A stretch of 64,000 nt of DNA from Populus alba. Taxonomy: Eukaryota > Streptophyta > Magnoliopsida > Malpighiales > Salicaceae. The stretch is taken from NCBI RefSeq assembly GCF_005239225.2, contig NC_133295.1, positions 10,292,001 through 10,356,000 on the forward strand, written 5' to 3'. The notes beneath the pieces are model-generated. The model saw nothing but the letters and a program-made list of their open reading frames with translations, did not search any database and was not told where the DNA came from. The position numbers and the translations under genes were made by a program. Positions 24,659-36,200 of the stretch are shown here, piece after piece (the first letter of the stretch is position 1; the number at the start of each line of letters is the position of its first letter).

Positions 24659-25310
24659 AAGGTTATCAATTTTGTTCCGTTCCGCCTGTAATGGCCGAAA
24701 TATTCCATATCAATTCAAAAAACAGAACAAATTTCATCTCATTTTAAATCTCGATCCGTTCTGGATTTTTTGGTTAAATTTTACCTGAAATGTTCCGGTT
24801 TCATTCCACATGTTCCGTTCCACTCTTAAAAAAGCCATTGAATCAAATTGAACCTTGCTCAATTTCATTAATTAAACCACCCCATTATAAAAAAACTTTT
24901 TTTCATTACTATTTTCAATAACAATGATATTAATAATAATATTGAAAATTATTATTACTATTTTCATTAACAATAATATTAATTTTTTAAAATAAGATTT
25001 ATCACTAATATATATGGTTTATATTCATGCTGTTTTTTTTTTCATGTTTATATTTTATAGGAATTTGAGCAAAACAAGGGATGTTTTAGATTTCATTAGC
25101 CACTTGATAACATTGACCTAACTTTATATTTAAAATGTTTGTGTTAAAACATTTTACTTTCATAATATTTTAATATTTTGTTTAAGTTGAATTACTTTAA
25201 GTTAAAGATTTATTTAATCTTGACTATTTAGAAATATTTTAAATTTTTAAAATTATATTTGTTTGGCATTGTGTTTGTATTGCATAATTTATAATTAATT
25301 TATCTTGAAT

Positions 25311-25345
<35 letters not shown>

Positions 25346-25447
25346 TAGTACAATCCCGAAACGGCACGCCAAAACATTTTAAAACTGAAACATTTCATTC
25401 CAATTGAAAAAACAAAACACTTATAAAAATAGAATTGACAACCTTGA
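24659..25447. mobile_element. TIR transposon-like element, about 790 bp, with TATAGATA flanks
   Basis: The left end AAGGTTATCAATTTTGTT (from 24659) is an inverted match to the right end (reverse complement AAGGTTGTCAATTCTATTTT, ending at 25445-25447). The octamer TATAGATA flanks it on both sides (24651-24658 and 25448-25455). An 8-bp duplication points to hAT-type transposition. The left arm repeats TTCCGTTCCG-type words; the right arm has inverted counterparts (CATTTCATTCC, AAACGGCACG). No transposase. An (AT)n run lies inside at 25315-25342. Confidence 0.6.
25315..25342. repeat. (AT)n microsatellite
   Basis: Fourteen AT dinucleotides inside the TIR element. Confidence 0.9.
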
Positions 25448-25455
25448 TATAGATA

Positions 25456-27679
25456 CACCTAGTCATTAGATAAAATCAAAATCATATCCTTGGCCACGAA
25501 GAGATAGCCATAGATAGCCAAACCATCAAAGGTGCTAGACCATGCCATACAAATTCTAGCCACATAAAAATTAGAGCATTCCCAGCTAGAGCTAGGTTAG
25601 GCTGTACAAATTCTATCCAAGCAATGTGGATAAGCTACACTCAAATACACATTTCTTATAACTTCATTTTATTTTTTCTCCCCGTACATTACACTATTCA
25701 CCTTTATATATTGACTTAAGAATCAAAGTATTCCATGTTCTCATAGGGTACTTTTTGTTTCCATGAGCAACCAAGGCTAGACAAATATATACATTGGAGC
25801 TATCACCCTATCAGTCCAAGATGTAGCCATTGAAAACCAATGTTTTGAGTGAAGTTTTTTCACAACTTCATCGGAAGGTAAATAGCTTGTTTGTACTTCA
25901 TTACATAAGTTATTCAAAGGATTTCTAAAAATCATAGCACTGCTAGTTAGAGGAACTCCATTCGTAAAGTGTCACTTACAATTTCATAGTTAGTTTATTT
26001 TTCACAAGAGAAAGATCACTTCTTACAGGATAAAAAGATTACAATAGATTAGCTCAAGTCTTTATAGAATATAATCTAATTTAGAAAGGTGAGAAATTGA
26101 TTTGATGTAATATATGATTTTTTTTTCAAGAGAATACAAAAATAAAGGAAAGCTTCTAAAAATAAGAGAAATTCAAAGCATCAAGTATATAAAATTATAA
26201 AAGAGTAGGGAGTGTAAGAGAAATCTTACATTAAAATCAATTGAGTATTTATAGAAAAATATAAAAACTAGTCTTTTCTCACAACCATAAAATAAGAGAA
26301 GAAATTTTTTACTCTTCCAAGTGCTTTTTCCATTGTAAAAAAACAGATAGATTGAATATTTTAAGAGAAAAGAGTTGTTGAGAGAACAAAAGGAGTATTG
26401 AGCACACTTCTCTTGAAATTACAAATTTGTTGCCTTATCTAATAATAAACAAATAGTGTAGAAACCAATGTGATAAGATTTTTTGCCCCCTATAAGTGTA
26501 TATTAAGATATTTTAAAGTATAGAAGCACATAATAACTATCATATGCTCTTCATTTTAGTAAAAATACCAAAATATATGAAGAAATAATTTTTCATGAGA
26601 TAATTTTCATTATGTAATTTTTGTATTAAAAGTATTTGTGGATGAAAATTTGGCAATAAAATACTTTAGGATGATTAGAATCATTTTATGTTGTCAAATT
26701 AAATTCTATAAAGACTTCATTACATAAAGATATAAATTTGAGAATTTTCAAGTCATGGTTGTATCTAAAGAGTCTATAACTTCAATTTAGTGTAGAATAA
26801 TTCCTATAACAATAATACTTTGACATACATATTAAATGCAATAATGTATTGTTATCATTAAAACAAATAATCCACAAGTGAATAAATAATTTTTGGCTAA
26901 CATCAACATCATGCAATTGCATATAACTTAAGAATATATTTTAAAAATAATCTTAATCCGGTAATATGTGAATTACTGAAACTAAAATATTTTTTTTCTT
27001 ATAACACATCATTTTGTTGGCTACAAAACTTGTAGTTTTTATTGCATTTTTTAGGTAGATTAGAGTTTATTTTTGTCTGCAAATAAATAATGAATTAATT
27101 TTGACTTTCTTTTCTGATCAGCATTGATATTCCTTTCTCAACACTAATATTAGTAGCAAAGTACAGTTGCAAATTGTGTGTTTCTTAATTTTGGTAGTGC
27201 CTCATGCCATGAAACCAAAAAATAAAATAAAAATTATAATAATATTAAACCCAATCAGTTCTTTATTTTTTTAATAAAAAACAAAACAAAAAATTGTAAT
27301 CATAACGAATAAGTTCAGAGATTATTATAGAGAATAAAGATACATTGTCGGTGCATATACTCGGAGTTCCTTTTGGGTATAATTGATGTCGGGATTGATC
27401 ACTTTTCCTCGTAAAATATTAGAGAATATAATATTTTTGAGTGCTTTTCTAGGTATTTTTTTTCTTTTGTTTGGTAGTTGTAAGGGATTCACGACCCTTG
27501 TAATACTTGATGGCCGCTACAAAATTAAACAAGAGGGGGATGCAATAAGTTCCGGCACTCACTCTCTCCCAGAATTGCTATATAAGCATGCTTCCTAATA
27601 ATTTAGACCTAGCTGCTAATAGTTTGACTCCCTCTCACAATGGAGAATCACTCACTATGGTTTCTCCTTTCTTCATAAT
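25456..27679. other. Intergenic, nothing recognised
   Basis: AT-rich sequence with no family motif in any frame that I can recognise. The longest frame (27383-27598) starts with a hydrophobic stretch but has no homologue I know and no supporting splice structure. Confidence 0.4.
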
Positions 27680-28216
27680 TGTTAGAATTTGTGTGCTGTA
27701 GTATATGATATGGAATAATATATATAAATTATGTCTTGAAATTTTATCTAATAGTTTAAGTTTTTTAGTTAAATTGATTTTTTGACATGATATCGGATCC
27801 TTGATAACTAAGTAGTCACGAGTTTAAATCTCATTATCCCTATTTATTTAATAAAAATTAGGTACAATGTAGTATGGATCTTTATAAATTTCAAGTCCAA
27901 ATAACTTTCACTTAAGAGTATGTGTTAGAGTATAATATAAATAATATCTTAGATTTTTTATTTAATAATTTAAGTTTTTGAGTTGAATTAGTTTTTTAAT
28001 ATGGTATCAAATCCTTAATAACCAAGCAGTCACGAGATCAAATCTCATCACCTTCGTTTATTTAATAAAAATTAAATACAATATAATGTTAGTATTTATA
28101 AATTTCAAGCCTATATAAATTTCACTTAAAGAGATATATTAAAATATAATATATATCATATCTTATAACTTCATTTAACAGCTTTAATTTTTAGATTAAA
28201 TTGATTATTAAACAAC
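27680..28216 (+). mobile_element. Tandem TRIM/SMART-type miniature LTR element
   Basis: Three related LTR-like blocks alternate with two internal blocks. The middle LTR runs 27923-28001 (79 bp, starting TGTTAGAG). The left one (about 27680-27787) and right one (about 28135-28216) are more diverged. Each internal part starts with a primer-binding-like site: TGATATCGGATCC at 27788 and TGGTATCAAATCC at 28002. These are close to TGGTATCAGAGC, the complement of the initiator Met-tRNA 3' end. Each continues with CAGTCACGAG and ATTTATTTAATAAAAATTA and ends in an A/G-rich CACTTAA.AG tract before the next LTR. Internal length is about 133 bp. No coding capacity. Confidence 0.7.
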
Positions 28217-30174
28217 TTTAACATCAAAGAAACTTCAATTCAAGACAAATGCTTGTCAAACCATGGAGGTATGAAACCAATGACTTACAAACAGCTTGAA
28301 TTTTTAAATTAAATCGGTTATCTATATCGATCATTCCAAACCTCTAGCGTGTTGATCGATTTACAGACAGTACATAGACTTGATGCCCCACTTGTGAGGA
28401 AAGATAGTGTTCATAGTCTCTGCACATGCTCAACAAATACTCCTAGCAAGCATCTAATATTCTTCTTAATTTGCTATCGTATGTCGTTAATTCATGTGAA
28501 AGCAGAGCTATCTAGGTCTTAAGGAGAGCATGGTGCTCCCTTTCTTGTCCCACTCCAAGACTTTTTTTTTTAGGATGTTCAGTGAATACAGGGATTAATT
28601 GTAGTGTGTATAAGCTGGTCCAGACACCCCAAATTACAAAAAAAAAAAAAAAAAAGTTAAAACGGGAGAGGAAGACTTTAGAAAAAACAAAAACAAAAAC
28701 TTGGCCCGCCATTTTCCGAGGAAGGCACCATCCAAATGTGGGGCTTTCATGGTGCCTTGCGAACATGGCTATCTATTTATTATTACAAGATATATATATA
28801 AATTAGTTTGAATATTTATATTAATAAATAAAATTTAAAGATAAATAGATGAGAATAAAAATATTTTAGAACTTAGAGTGAAATAATTTGGTTATTTTAT
28901 TGATCATGTGTAAGCACGTCATTCATATTTTGTGTGAGTTCAATTTTGTGCAAAGTATTTATTTATGTCTTTAGCAAAGTAATTGGGTGATAATTAACGA
29001 TTGGATTAAATATTGATCCTTAATTCAGTAAATTTTAAGGGGGAAATAAATTAACAATACGGTAACAATTTGATGATTGAGACAAATTAACACACTGAAA
29101 AATGATAGGTCAAGCAAAGATTATTGCAAGGAGCATAGTCGGCAATGGCACAGTTGCCATATAGACAGCGACCCAAGAGACACACCATTAATTAATGGGA
29201 TGACCTTGGAATTTTATCCAAATTCCAAAGAAAAGGCAACCTCGATGATTACCTTAAGGACTTTAGCTACCTCCACCTAATTCTTTTTCTTCTAGAAAAA
29301 TAATAAGCCCGAGAATGTTGACAGAATCCATTACTCTCAGGTACAGGTTCGAGAGACAAGAAACAGCGAGCCATGGATGCAGTGACGACGGCGAAGCCAG
29401 ATTTAGGAGCAGTGTAGACTCAAGATTCAGTGATTAAATTTAGGAGGATTGTCGAGCTTGTATATTTGGGACATGGCTGATCTTGTATTCATAAAGAAAC
29501 GATTCGGACAGCGGTTCAAACCTTCTATAAAGACTTGCATGGAAATCTTGAAACAATAAGAGAATAATTGAAGAGGATTTGCAACTCTACATGCACAAAC
29601 AATACTAACTTTTTTTTTTTTGAGATTTGAGAAACCGATCATCTGGAAAATATATTTTGTAAGTTTAGATAAGCGAATAAAATTCTTGTATTTTTATAAA
29701 AAATACACGTTTGACTTGAACTCAAAACTACCATGCAAATTTCAAGTTTTTTTTGATGTTACACCACGTCCTTGATGACAAACAACACTATGTACGTCTT
29801 AACTAATAATCAAATTCTGTGTTGTGAAAACAAGAATTTTCTTTAATTTCTCGTATACATGACAGAGTCTTTGCCCCTTCAAGAAGTTTGCTGTCCGTAT
29901 TTTAGATAATGTGAGAATGAAAAAAACATCAAGAAAGAAGACAAAAGCTGAGAATGGAAAAGAGTAAAGAGGTTTTCTTCAGTGTGGAGGTCATGGCAGG
30001 TCTCAATTCTGATTTGGTTAGGAATCCAAGAAATATTAGATACCTGTGAATTCCAGAAAGGAACATGCTTTGGCATCGTATTCTCCAAAAGGAGTAAAAG
30101 GGAAGTTGTGCACAGGCCGAGGCCAGATATCAGACCGCTAGCTGCCATTTATTCTCTTTGAATTCTTTATGTAG
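28217..30174. other. Intergenic, no convincing gene
   Basis: AT-rich with an A17 run at 28639-28655. A minus-strand frame starting at 30148 (MAASGLISGLGLCTTSL...) looks like a short N-terminal segment with a GTATCT donor-like site after about 34 codons, but no continuing exon was found. Other frames look random. Confidence 0.35.
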
Positions 30175-30180
30175 CTAGTA

Positions 30181-30460
30181 TCTACTAGTAATTATCTTAA
30201 CCTAATAATTTAAGTTATTAGGTGAGATTTAAGATAAGATTTATATTATTCTCTAACACACTTCCTTAAATGAAAGCTCTTTGGACTTGAAACTTACACA
30301 GGCTCACATTACCTTGTGCTTAATTTTATCAAATAAATGGGGATGATGAGATTCAAAATCGTGACTGCTTGGTTATTAAAGCTCTGATACCATGTCAAAG
30401 AACCATCTCAACCCAATAGCTTAAGCTGCTAGGTGAGATCCAAGATATGATTTATATTAT
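30181..30460 (-). mobile_element. Single TRIM/SMART-type element, minus strand, ends truncated
   Basis: Same family as the tandem array at 27680-28216, in opposite orientation and better preserved. On the minus strand: a partial 5' LTR (30460-30393) ending in CA; the primer-binding site TGGTATCAGAGC (30392-30381); internal sequence with CAAGCAGTCACGATTT and CCCCATTTATTTGATAAAAT; the purine tract AAGGAAGTG; then a 3' LTR starting TGTTAGAG at 30258. The internal region is 134 bp. The outer ends of both LTRs are missing. Confidence 0.75.
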
Positions 30461-32500
30461 CGGTATAAATTAAAGCTCACCACAGTCACTTTCTGTTTAG
30501 TTTTTTATGACTGTTATTTGGTTTTTCTTTTTTAATCATGATGTTTGGGTCAGTTTATATATATATATTGATTAATTTTTTAAAATTTTAAAATTAATAA
30601 TACACAATTAAGTTTTTAATGATTTGAAATTTATAACACTTAAATTAATAGTTTTTAAAGAATAAATTCAAAATCTAATAAGTTAAATTATATTTCTTTC
30701 CATTTTATACCAGTAATTCTTGTTTACGCATATAGAGTGAATTACGGTGGGACGTCTAGGAAATATTGGTCACTCGCACCTATCCATGTTTTTGGGTCAT
30801 CTGTCTCTCTATTCATCGACGTGAAACCTAAAAATCCTACATTATTATATCTGATTTGAGGTAATTTTAAATTTTCCAGCAGTTAATTTCCCACTTAATT
30901 TCCCGTTTAGGGTTTGATTGGATCCTCTGTTTTTTGTTTATCAAAGCACTTGCATTTTCAGGTATCATAATCTCCCAGTTTACCCGGAGGGAGAGAGGGT
31001 GGAAATTTCTACGTTCCACTTTACACATTTTCCTAGATATTAATGGAAGCTTTTGCAGTGGGATTGACGCGGGGACGACAGCGATAGAACAAAAGGCAGA
31101 GACCAGGACCCAGAAATGTTTCCTGGCGGCACCATAGCGGAAGGGGAGGCCCAGTTCTGGGGACAGACAACACTGCTATGCTCTCTATCAGGTCTTGGGT
31201 TCCTTTCCTTTCACACGACACTGTCACGGCAGCTCATCTGCTTTCCCAGCGTTGGAATTTGCAAGCCGCCGTGTTGGATTCTTGACATCTGGAATGGGAT
31301 TTGACAATTTTATAACATTTTATATCAAAATCATTGTACTTTTGTTTATTATTAAAATTACACAAGCACAAAAAATGATATACTTTGAATATAAAATAAA
31401 TGATATATCTTTTTTTTTTTTTTTTTCATATGAGTGTTTGGACCAACTTATATATATATATATATATTAATTAATTTTTTAGATTTTAAAATTAACAATA
31501 ATTTAAGTCTTCAGTAATCCTGAAAAAACTCGAATTCATAATTATTGAAGAGTAAATTTAAGATGTGATTAATTAAACTATCCTAAGATTAATAGATGGA
31601 CATTTTTTTTATATGCTAAATTCTTTGATTAATGTTGATATCTAAATTTTAAAATCTTCTAGGCTTGATATTAAATTTTGCTTTGAATTTAAATAAGTTA
31701 TATCATATCCCTATTTGACTTGTGATATATATCCATACATACACTTGTTTTAAATTTATTTTTTATATTTTTAGATTATTTTAATATATTGATATTAAAA
31801 ATAAAAAAATATTTTAATATAATTTGATAAGAAATATATAGTTTGATTTTTCCTTGTGGAATTAAGATACGAGGATTTATGCCAGAAGAAAGGAAAACAG
31901 CATGCCAACCAGCTCGACCGTGTGGATTTTTCATACAATATTGAAAAATAAAATCAAAATGTTGATGGTATGGATCTCAAGGGTCAAATGTTGGGTACAA
32001 GAACACCAAATCAATGGCGGTTCCGAATTTGCAATAGCCAATGGCTACACTTCCTGCCCTGTGAGACACAGTTTTCCCAACCAATCAATGAGCGATTATT
32101 ATAGAATTTCTACGCGCCATTATCCCAGTTGCTACAAGATCTGACAATATATTAACTTATCATCAAGAAGCTGGGAAGAAGGAACATTGACACCCAATTT
32201 TTTATTTTTATAGAGTTATACCACTCCCACAAGCCAGCCTATTGACTTCAAAGATTTGCTAATTTTTTATTTAATATCAAATATATTTTTAAAAAATGTT
32301 TTAACTTTAAAAAACTATTGTAAACATACAACATCATCCATCACGACAGCTTAATTATTTTATCTGCACACAAAATTGAAATCCAACCTGAAAATTATAA
32401 ATGATTACCTACTACGAAAACAAAAAATAAAATTAATACACACAAAATTTGTTGTTAAAAGGAAAAATAACAAAAAAAATAAAATAAGAATATGTATATT
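30461..32500. other. Intergenic, with a small GC-richer island
   Basis: AT-rich except for about 30930-31310, which is clearly more GC-rich and has overlapping open frames on both strands. None carries a motif I recognise. Around 31450-31840 the sequence returns to AT-rich repeats, including an (TA)n tract near 31450-31467 and fragments of the AT-rich family. 31870-32200 shows nothing clear. Confidence 0.4.
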
Positions 32501-32516
32501 AATCATCCGCTACCTC

Positions 32517-33491
32517 TCAAAATGGATGAAGATTCCTTCCCACCCCATTAACATTAGACAGAAACCCTACCAAATCCGGCCTGTAAGGCAGATAGGAGCG
32601 GCGTTTATCACCTTCTTTACTCCTCACGTAATAATGTTCTTGAAATTGAAACAAACCTCCTCCAGCTCCTTTCGCTTCTTTACTTTTCTCTGTGCCCTGT
32701 TTATTATGGTTCCCATCTTGGTCATCGCTGCCTAATCTCTGGTGATGGAGGCCACTCTTCTTGTTATTAGGCATCAAGAACACAAAAGTATCCTTACCAT
32801 CACTATTACTCCGGTAAATAAAATCTTTGAACTTCCATCTCTTTGAATTAGACCCTGTAGAGTTGCTCTTCTTGCAGCTCCCTGGAGACCCCTCCTCCTT
32901 CTTTGGCGTCCACACACAGTACGTTCCAGGCTCAGGCTCTAGGCTGTCAATATCATCAGCTTCCGATGAAGAACACGAAAAGGTTTCACGGTCCTCGTAG
33001 AAGAGCTTCCTGAGGGGTAATCTATTTGGTTTCTTGGCATCTTGGGTACTATTGGTTGCAGTTTTCGATCTGGGTAGGGATTCTTGGTCGTCTAAGAGTA
33101 ACTTGGTGTTAAATAAGGGATAGAAGGGTCTGATTTGGCCGTTGTAAAAGATATCATCAGCAGAAATCGGAGGGAATTGTGGTTCTGGCCTACTTAGAAC
33201 TGCAAACTCGAAGTCATCCTCCCCCTCCTCCCCCTCCTCGTCGTTGTTTTGTGGGTGGTTGCTTTTCTCTCCTCCTCCTTGTTCTTGCCAAGAGAAAATG
33301 TTGTTGTTCGCGTCTTCTACTTGTTCTGATTCGTTTGTGAATTCTTGGACGACCCTTGCTGCAATCTCTGCTAGCTTGTTTGAAGAGTAGGAGTTGAAGC
33401 TTGGAGAGCTTGGAGAAAGGGTGATTAAGGGCCTACTTGGCTGCATAATGGAGCTATCCTTGCCTAAATTTAATGGCGAAAAATCGTGCAA
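32517..33491 (-). CDS. DUF1645 family protein
   Basis: A single-exon minus-strand gene of 324 residues if it starts at 33491, or 309 if the Met at 33446 (MQPSRPLITLSPSS) is used; both are plausible. Plant DUF1645 proteins are small, acidic, Ser-rich and poorly characterised. A rice member (OsSGL) is linked to stress tolerance and grain length, and a nuclear role is often assumed. Visible here: KLAEIAARVVQEF (about residues 39-51); the acidic stretch EEGEEGEDDFEFAVL leading into a PPISADDIFYNGQIRPFYPLF block; a Ser-rich stretch; TYCVWTPKK; KRWKFKDFIYRSNSDGKDTFVFL; and the C-terminal KRRSYLPYRPDLVGF...HPF signature. The family call rests on these blocks in order. The frame is intact, with no intron needed. 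Confidence 0.85.
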   Translation of the reverse strand: MHDFSPLNLGKDSSIMQPSRPLITLSPSSPSFNSYSSNKLAEIAARVVQEFTNESEQVEDANNNIFSWQEQGGGEKSNHPQNNDEEGEEGEDDFEFAVLSRPEPQFPPISADDIFYNGQIRPFYPLFNTKLLLDDQESLPRSKTATNSTQDAKKPNRLPLRKLFYEDRETFSCSSSEADDIDSLEPEPGTYCVWTPKKEEGSPGSCKKSNSTGSNSKRWKFKDFIYRSNSDGKDTFVFLMPNNKKSGLHHQRLGSDDQDGNHNKQGTEKSKEAKGAGGGLFQFQEHYYVRSKEGDKRRSYLPYRPDLVGFLSNVNGVGRNLHPF

Positions 33492-33499
33492 CTGGAGAG

Positions 33500-33600
33500 C
33501 TGGGTTCTCAGTTTTTGAGAGAGAGAGGAAGAGAGGGAGAGAGAGTGAGTTGGGTTGGTCTGGATTGAAACAAGTGGGGGATTTTGGATATATAGATGCT
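33500..33600 (-). promoter_or_regulatory. Likely core promoter and 5' leader of the DUF1645 gene
   Basis: On the minus strand a TATA-like CTATATATCC sits at 33595-33586, about 100 bases upstream of the first ATG. Between them is a CT-rich leader (33550-33518, seen as GAGAGAGAGG on the plus strand). The spacing fits a transcription start near 33555-33560. Confidence 0.45.
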
Positions 33601-36200
33601 TGAGTTGAGGGCTTGGTTGTGGCTTTATGGGTGTGGAAAGTAATGGGAGAAATTTGTGTGTATATTTTGGATGGGGAGAGAGAGAAGCAGAGGAAGACGC
33701 ACTTTATTAAGGAGGCTGTGATGGTGATTGGTGCGTGTCACCCAAAACTAATTTCATATTTTTCAAAGTTTTTGAGAAGGTCGGGCGACCCTGACCCATA
33801 GTAAATTGAATTAATTAATTAAGATAATGTTTTTTAATATTTTAGTGGTTATTTTTAATATTTTTTATTTTAAAAAGTATTAAAATAATATATTTTTTAT
33901 TTTTTAAAATTTATTTTTAATACAAACACATTAAAATAACCTAAAAATATTAAATAAATAATTAAACAAATCAAATTTTAACAAGAAAACTTGTTAAAAC
34001 TCACTTTCAATCAAATATCACAATCAAAACTTTTTAAAGGTTTGATCATCCATGATGCTCTTATTTATTCTCTCTCTTTCCTACGAAGTTTCTATTAAAG
34101 TTTATATTCATTAATGCTAAATGCATCGAAATAATCTTAATATTGTTATGCATTATATTTGTAAAAAAATATGTTTGGTTTAAAAATACACTAAAATATC
34201 ATCACATCAAAAAAAATATTAAAAAAATTATCAAATTATTACTTTTAAAATACAATTAAAAACACAACTAAACAGACACATGTTTCATTGGATTCTACAT
34301 TTTATTTATATATATAACATCAGCCCTTGAGTTAAGCACTGTGTTTGCTGTATTCACCAAAACTTGGTAGTTTTAAAGTGATGTCATAATTGTTTTTTTA
34401 ATTTTTTTTTAATTTAGAAATATATTAAAATAATATATTTTTTATTTTTAAAAATTATTTTTGATATCAGTGCATCAAAATAATTTAAAAATATTATAAA
34501 CATATTAATTTGAAAAAAATAAAAAAATTTAATTTTTTTTAAAACTTTTTAAATATAAAAATAAACGGGGCCAATGACGTGGATGTCCACTTCTTATACT
34601 GTTCTTGGTTTCACATACAGTCATTGGTAGCCCTAGCTAGCTCCAAATCATCAACGAAACGTCCATCTTCGTTGAATTAATACGGCAATATGTGTGGTGA
34701 TGGAGATCAAGTGGGAGAGACATCAGGAGGTTGGAGGAGGGCAGGTAAGAGGGGATAATCACACGATAGACAGTACCGCCAATTTAATGCTCTTCCTTTT
34801 TTAAACAATATTATTGGTGATTTTTATTTTTTATTTTTTATTTTTTTTTCTCCTTTTTGTAAAGGTAAAGCAACAACCTCTATCCAGGGAGGACGATGGC
34901 ATGGGCACCACTGTTTTGGAGGGTAGATTGCCATCACACCATGCCTAGTGATGATGATCAACACGTGTAGGGCTTTCAGGCCTCCCACGTTAATTACTCT
35001 GCTTAACAATCCACCATTTTTGCTTCATGCCTCCAAGTGTCATTAAATTAATGTAAGGGACATCATACATTGAAAGACAGACGCCTTCACTCAACAATAA
35101 TCAATGACCTTTTCTTTTTCTTATCTTTTTGGTTTTCCCAGGTTTTGTAGTATTTTACTAGCTACGGTGTTAACTACTTTCGTGACACATGCTACATCGT
35201 TGGTCAAATTAAATATTTTTTTAATTAAAAAATTTTAGAAGATGGTTGTGTTTTTAAGAAATGTAAGACAAATTCAATAATTACAGTAAAAAAAAATAAA
35301 CCTAGGTGGCAAAAACAACAAATAAATTAATAAAATATTATCCTAAATAAAATGAAATTAATATGCAAAACTTATAACCTAGTATATAATATAATTTCAA
35401 ATAAACCATGATATCTAAAACCAATTTCATAACGTCGGTACATTCTTTGGTCGCATTAAAAATTAAATTGAAATATTTTATTGCAATATAGCATGGGGTA
35501 CAGGACAAATATTTTCAAGTAGAAGAGAATGACATCATTAAATATGTATTCGAAATTGCAAGCGCTGATTTTGTTATATAAGGATTGCATTTTTAAATAT
35601 AATAAACTTGTTGGAGCACGAAAAAAATATTTTTGTTAAAATATCAATCAAAGAGAAAATGAACTTAATTAGAGAATATATTTTTCATATATATATATAT
35701 ATAAAAGTCCACTGTTTGGTAAAAGAATGGTTGCTTAATTAAGGGCATGCGTAACCTTGATTTAATTATTATTATTATTATTATTTATTATTATTATTTA
35801 TTGCCAATAACTATAGGTAAGTCATCATGCATCACGTATTTGGTGGGGCTGTAAGAACACCGCTACAAGCATCTCACAAAATCAATTACAAGCTGATATT
35901 CAACAGAAAATAAATAAAAATACATACGTGCTTTCGTATTTCACGATTGTGCCGCCAACACGTGAAAAATACAACCTCCCACCTTTTCTTTCCAAGGAGT
36001 TATGATAAGAGTAACGAAACTTTATTATAATTACCGTTTTTATTTAAAGTAATTTTTTATTTGAAAATGTATTTAAGTAATATATATTTTAATTTTTAAA
36101 AATTTATTTTTAATATTAACGATCTAAAATTATAAAAAAATTAATTTAAAACAAAAAAATAATTTTTTAAAATTTTTCTTAATTACACATTTGAAATTGA
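33601..36200. other. Intergenic, rich in AT-type repeat family copies
   Basis: Copies or pieces of the AT-rich dispersed family lie at about 33820-34030, 34170-34260, 34380-34575 (good copy with TTTTTGATATCAGTGCATC) and 36030-36190. Trinucleotide ATT runs occur at 35767-35800. No gene seen between them. Confidence 0.45.
34380..34575 (+). repeat. AT-rich dispersed repeat family, clear copy
   Basis: Contains the family core (ATTATTTTTGATATCAGTGC, near 34457), then AAAAATATTATAAACATATT and an end AAAAATAAACGGGGCC. It matches the copy at 45084-45305 through the core and the ACATATTAATTTGAA segment. Confidence 0.55.

Noticed and set aside
29879..30148. Minus-strand frame starting MAASGLISGLGLCTTSL, like a targeting peptide first exon
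   Set aside because: No continuing exon, family motif or promoter could be found; the frame overlaps ordinary intergenic sequence.
27680..30460. CGAGTTTAAATCTCA-like words suggesting tRNA B boxes
   Set aside because: They lie inside the TRIM internal regions; no A box at the right distance and no cloverleaf.
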